From Neptunomonas japonica JAMM 1380 (GTDB taxonomy: Bacteria > Pseudomonadota > Gammaproteobacteria > Pseudomonadales > Balneatricaceae): a DNA stretch of 64,000 nt. The translations under genes were made by a program, and so were the position numbers. Positions 62,658 through 64,000 of the stretch are shown one piece after another; position 1 is the first letter of the stretch, and every line of letters starts with the position of its first letter. The DNA is taken from assembly GCF_016592555.1 (NCBI RefSeq), contig NZ_AP014546.1, positions 2,118,501 through 2,182,500 of the forward strand, read 5' to 3'. Below the pieces are notes generated by a model, which saw nothing but the letters and a program-made list of their open reading frames with translations, made no database searches and was not told the DNA's origin.

Positions 62658-62685
62658 TAAAAAAACCCGATATAAATATCAGGTT
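62658..62685 (-). terminator. Rho-independent terminator after GST
   Basis: On the minus strand a 10 bp stem (AACCTGATAT / ATATCGGGTT, one G-U pair) with a 2 nt loop is followed by a T-run (plus-strand A-run at about 62657-62665). Confidence 0.75.
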
Positions 62686-62709
62686 TATTTAAGAAATAGA
62701 GAGGCCAGT

Positions 62710-63321
62710 TTATTTACACAAAGCCTTATAGCGCTGTAAGCCATCACGCTTAGCTATACGAGCGCGCCACTGATTAATGTTGTTATATGCACTCAAGTCA
62801 AACTTGATATCATCACAAATGCCCACAACGAACGATACATTTAGGTCGGCCAGCGTAAACCTGTCTGCCACTAAAAAGTCATTGCCTTGTAACTCAGCAT
62901 CTAAGCTTGCTAGCATCACAGGGATTTTTTCGAATGCTTTAGCAATCACATCGGCATTGCGGTGTGGTTCTGGTACAAATACCAACTGAATAAAAGCATC
63001 AATCATGGGCACCTGTAAATCGGCTACAGACCAAACGCTCCACTGGCTCACTAAACCACGCTCTTGTGCCGTTGTGCCTAGTAGCTCAGGTTTATATGCA
63101 TCGGCAATGTAGTTATTAATGGCCAGTGATTCCCAAATAGTAAAGTCGCCATCTTGAAGTGCCGGTACTTTACCGTTGCGATTAATCTTCAAAAACTCTT
63201 CAGACTTATGCTCACCCGCTTTAAAGTCGATAGTTTTTGTTTCGTAAGATACGCCAGACTCTTCGAGGCACCAGAAACAACGCCCTGCGCTAGATTTTGG
63301 ACTACCATAAATTGTTATCAT
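62710..63321 (-). CDS. Glutathione S-transferase
   Basis: The 203-residue protein has an N-terminal thioredoxin-like domain (ITIYGSPKSSAGRCFWCLEE; GKVPALQDGDFTIWESLAIN with the cis-Pro and the glutathione Glu-Ser) and a C-terminal helical domain (FLVADRFTLADLNVSF, the N-capping box). It probably conjugates or reduces small electrophiles. The ATG at 63321 has AGGA upstream. It lies 18 bp after the small ORF at 63340-63621 on the same strand. Confidence 0.88.
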   Translation of the reverse strand: MITIYGSPKSSAGRCFWCLEESGVSYETKTIDFKAGEHKSEEFLKINRNGKVPALQDGDFTIWESLAINNYIADAYKPELLGTTAQERGLVSQWSVWSVADLQVPMIDAFIQLVFVPEPHRNADVIAKAFEKIPVMLASLDAELQGNDFLVADRFTLADLNVSFVVGICDDIKFDLSAYNNINQWRARIAKRDGLQRYKALCK

Positions 63322-63339
63322 CACTTGTTCCTGTCGGTG

Positions 63340-63621
63340 TTAATTTAGCCGATATTTTACGGGGCTAATCAAGTAGTTACCTACTAAAAATGGATGTACG
63401 CTAATAAGCTGATCAGTCACATCAGACTGTACAATAAAGGCAATATCACTGATATCGCGCTCAGTCTTGGCAAGGACTTCATAAGCTAGCCCTTTACGTA
63501 AGATCAACTTACCCTCTTCATAATAATCTGCATCTAAAACAATTTGGTCACCTTCAAGAAGGCTGTACCAAAAGAACTCAGAATCAACAAGTGGGTTAAC
63601 ATCTTCTTCTTTGATAATCAC
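63340..63621 (-). CDS. Small protein coupled to the LuxR-type regulator
   Basis: The 93-residue, acidic, largely beta protein (FFWYSLLEGDQIVLDADYYE; GKLILRKGLAYEVLAKTERD; IAFIVQSDVTDQ) has no membrane segment. Its ATG overlaps the stop of the regulator gene (ATGA). The beta-rich pattern could be a PilZ-like or other small barrel, but no motif settles it. It is probably in one operon with the regulator and GST. Confidence 0.6.
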   Translation of the reverse strand: MIIKEEDVNPLVDSEFFWYSLLEGDQIVLDADYYEEGKLILRKGLAYEVLAKTERDISDIAFIVQSDVTDQLISVHPFLVGNYLISPVKYRLN

Positions 63622-64000
63622 GGTAGAACTACGCCATGTCGTATTGCGAGATGCACAATTTCTGAATTATTACCTAGCGATAGCTTGCGCATAATATTAG
63701 CTCGGTGTGCATGGACCGTTTTATGACTCAAGAATATAGACTCAGCAATCTGTGTTGCTGTCTGTCCCTCTGCTAACAAGGTAAAAATTTCAAACTCTCG
63801 CTTGGTAAGTAATTTAACCGGGCTAACCTCTTCATCATCACCATCATTAATGATCGCTTTGATGCTTTCAGAGAAATGCGTTCCACCTAAGTACACATCC
63901 AAAACAGCCTGAACCAGCTCTTCGGGTGCGCAGCGCTTTGTTAAGTAACCTTTTACACCGACCTTCACCAAGCTTTTAGGATAAGGGTTCGATTCCCATA
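63618..64000 (-). CDS. NarL/FixJ-family response regulator, UvrY/GacA-like (5' part outside the window)
   Basis: The frame is open to base 64000, so about 127 C-terminal residues are seen. WESNPYPKSLVKVGVKGYLTKRC is the end of a receiver domain (conserved Lys of GYLTK), and LLTKREFEIFTLLAEGQTAT, then FLSHKTVHAHRANIMRKL is the LuxR-type HTH. GYLTKRCAPEELVQAV resembles GacA/UvrY. The two-component partner is not in the window. Its end overlaps the 93-residue gene by 4 bp. Confidence 0.85.
   Translation of the reverse strand, partial: WESNPYPKSLVKVGVKGYLTKRCAPEELVQAVLDVYLGGTHFSESIKAIINDGDDEEVSPVKLLTKREFEIFTLLAEGQTATQIAESIFLSHKTVHAHRANIMRKLSLGNNSEIVHLAIRHGVVLP

Noticed and set aside
63984..64000. 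GGTTCGATTCC, identical to a tRNA T-arm
   Set aside because: It lies in frame inside the response-regulator gene (codes for WESNPY on the minus strand), and no acceptor stem or anticodon arm is present.

Overview
The window reads as chromosomal DNA of a marine-type gammaproteobacterium, most like Oceanospirillales relatives. That is an inference from gene content and moderate-to-low GC; no rRNA, tRNA or other taxonomic marker is present. The backbone holds the C-terminal part of the large NAD-glutamate dehydrogenase, RNase R (rnr), a dihydroorotase, a Pit phosphate transporter with a Na/Pi cotransporter, a MarR/HpaR regulator, and a nearly complete set of genes for meta-cleavage of homoprotocatechuate (hpaD, hpaE, hpaF, hpaG1, hpaG2, hpaH, hpaI and a succinate-semialdehyde dehydrogenase).

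Layout. 1-10 kb: gdh end, a LysR/crotonase divergent pair, a small gene behind a Fur-box-like site, a receiver protein with a decayed kinase tail, a 1050-residue AraC regulator fused to a long helical arm, a periplasmic binding protein and a BFD-like ferredoxin. 10-16 kb: tyrosine recombinase, an Mrr-like remnant and a 3.3 kb segment of small unknown genes flanked by a roughly 60 bp imperfect direct repeat. 15.2-25.4 kb (minus strand): type I restriction-modification operon hsdM-hsdS-(PD-D/EXK + DUF5655)-(DUF4145)-hsdR-(NYN + LOTUS). 25.5-40 kb: SoxH-type metallo-hydrolase, rnr, a UvrD/HelD-like helicase, pyrC, phosphate transport and small membrane or lipoproteins. 40.5-61 kb: the hpa genes, interrupted by a LysR/pirin/isochorismatase group, three gene relics (aldehyde dehydrogenase, GGDEF, group II intron end) and an AT-rich conflict-type operon at 50.8-55.7 kb. 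61-64 kb: a receiver protein with a degenerate HD-GYP domain, then a LuxR-type regulator (cut by the window edge), a small protein and a GST.

How they work together. The hpa genes lie in three transcription units (hpaD plus MFS; gabD-hpaF; hpaH-I-G1-G2-E). An almost identical 18 bp palindrome, TACTTAATATATTAAGTA, or a close variant, lies upstream of each, which makes it the best candidate for the HpaR operator. The 4-hydroxyphenylacetate hydroxylase genes hpaB and hpaC are not in the window.

The most unusual block is 50827-55692: two tiny Cys-containing ORFs, a ComEC-like MBL hydrolase, a trypsin-like peptidase, a 112-residue helical protein, a winged-helix-like protein and a Rad50-like ABC ATPase with a CPVC motif. 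Most are joined by ATGA overlaps. It resembles the three-component ABC conflict systems described from comparative genomics, but here it has two candidate hydrolytic effectors. It sits between gabD and hpaE and is bordered on the right by a group II intron relic.
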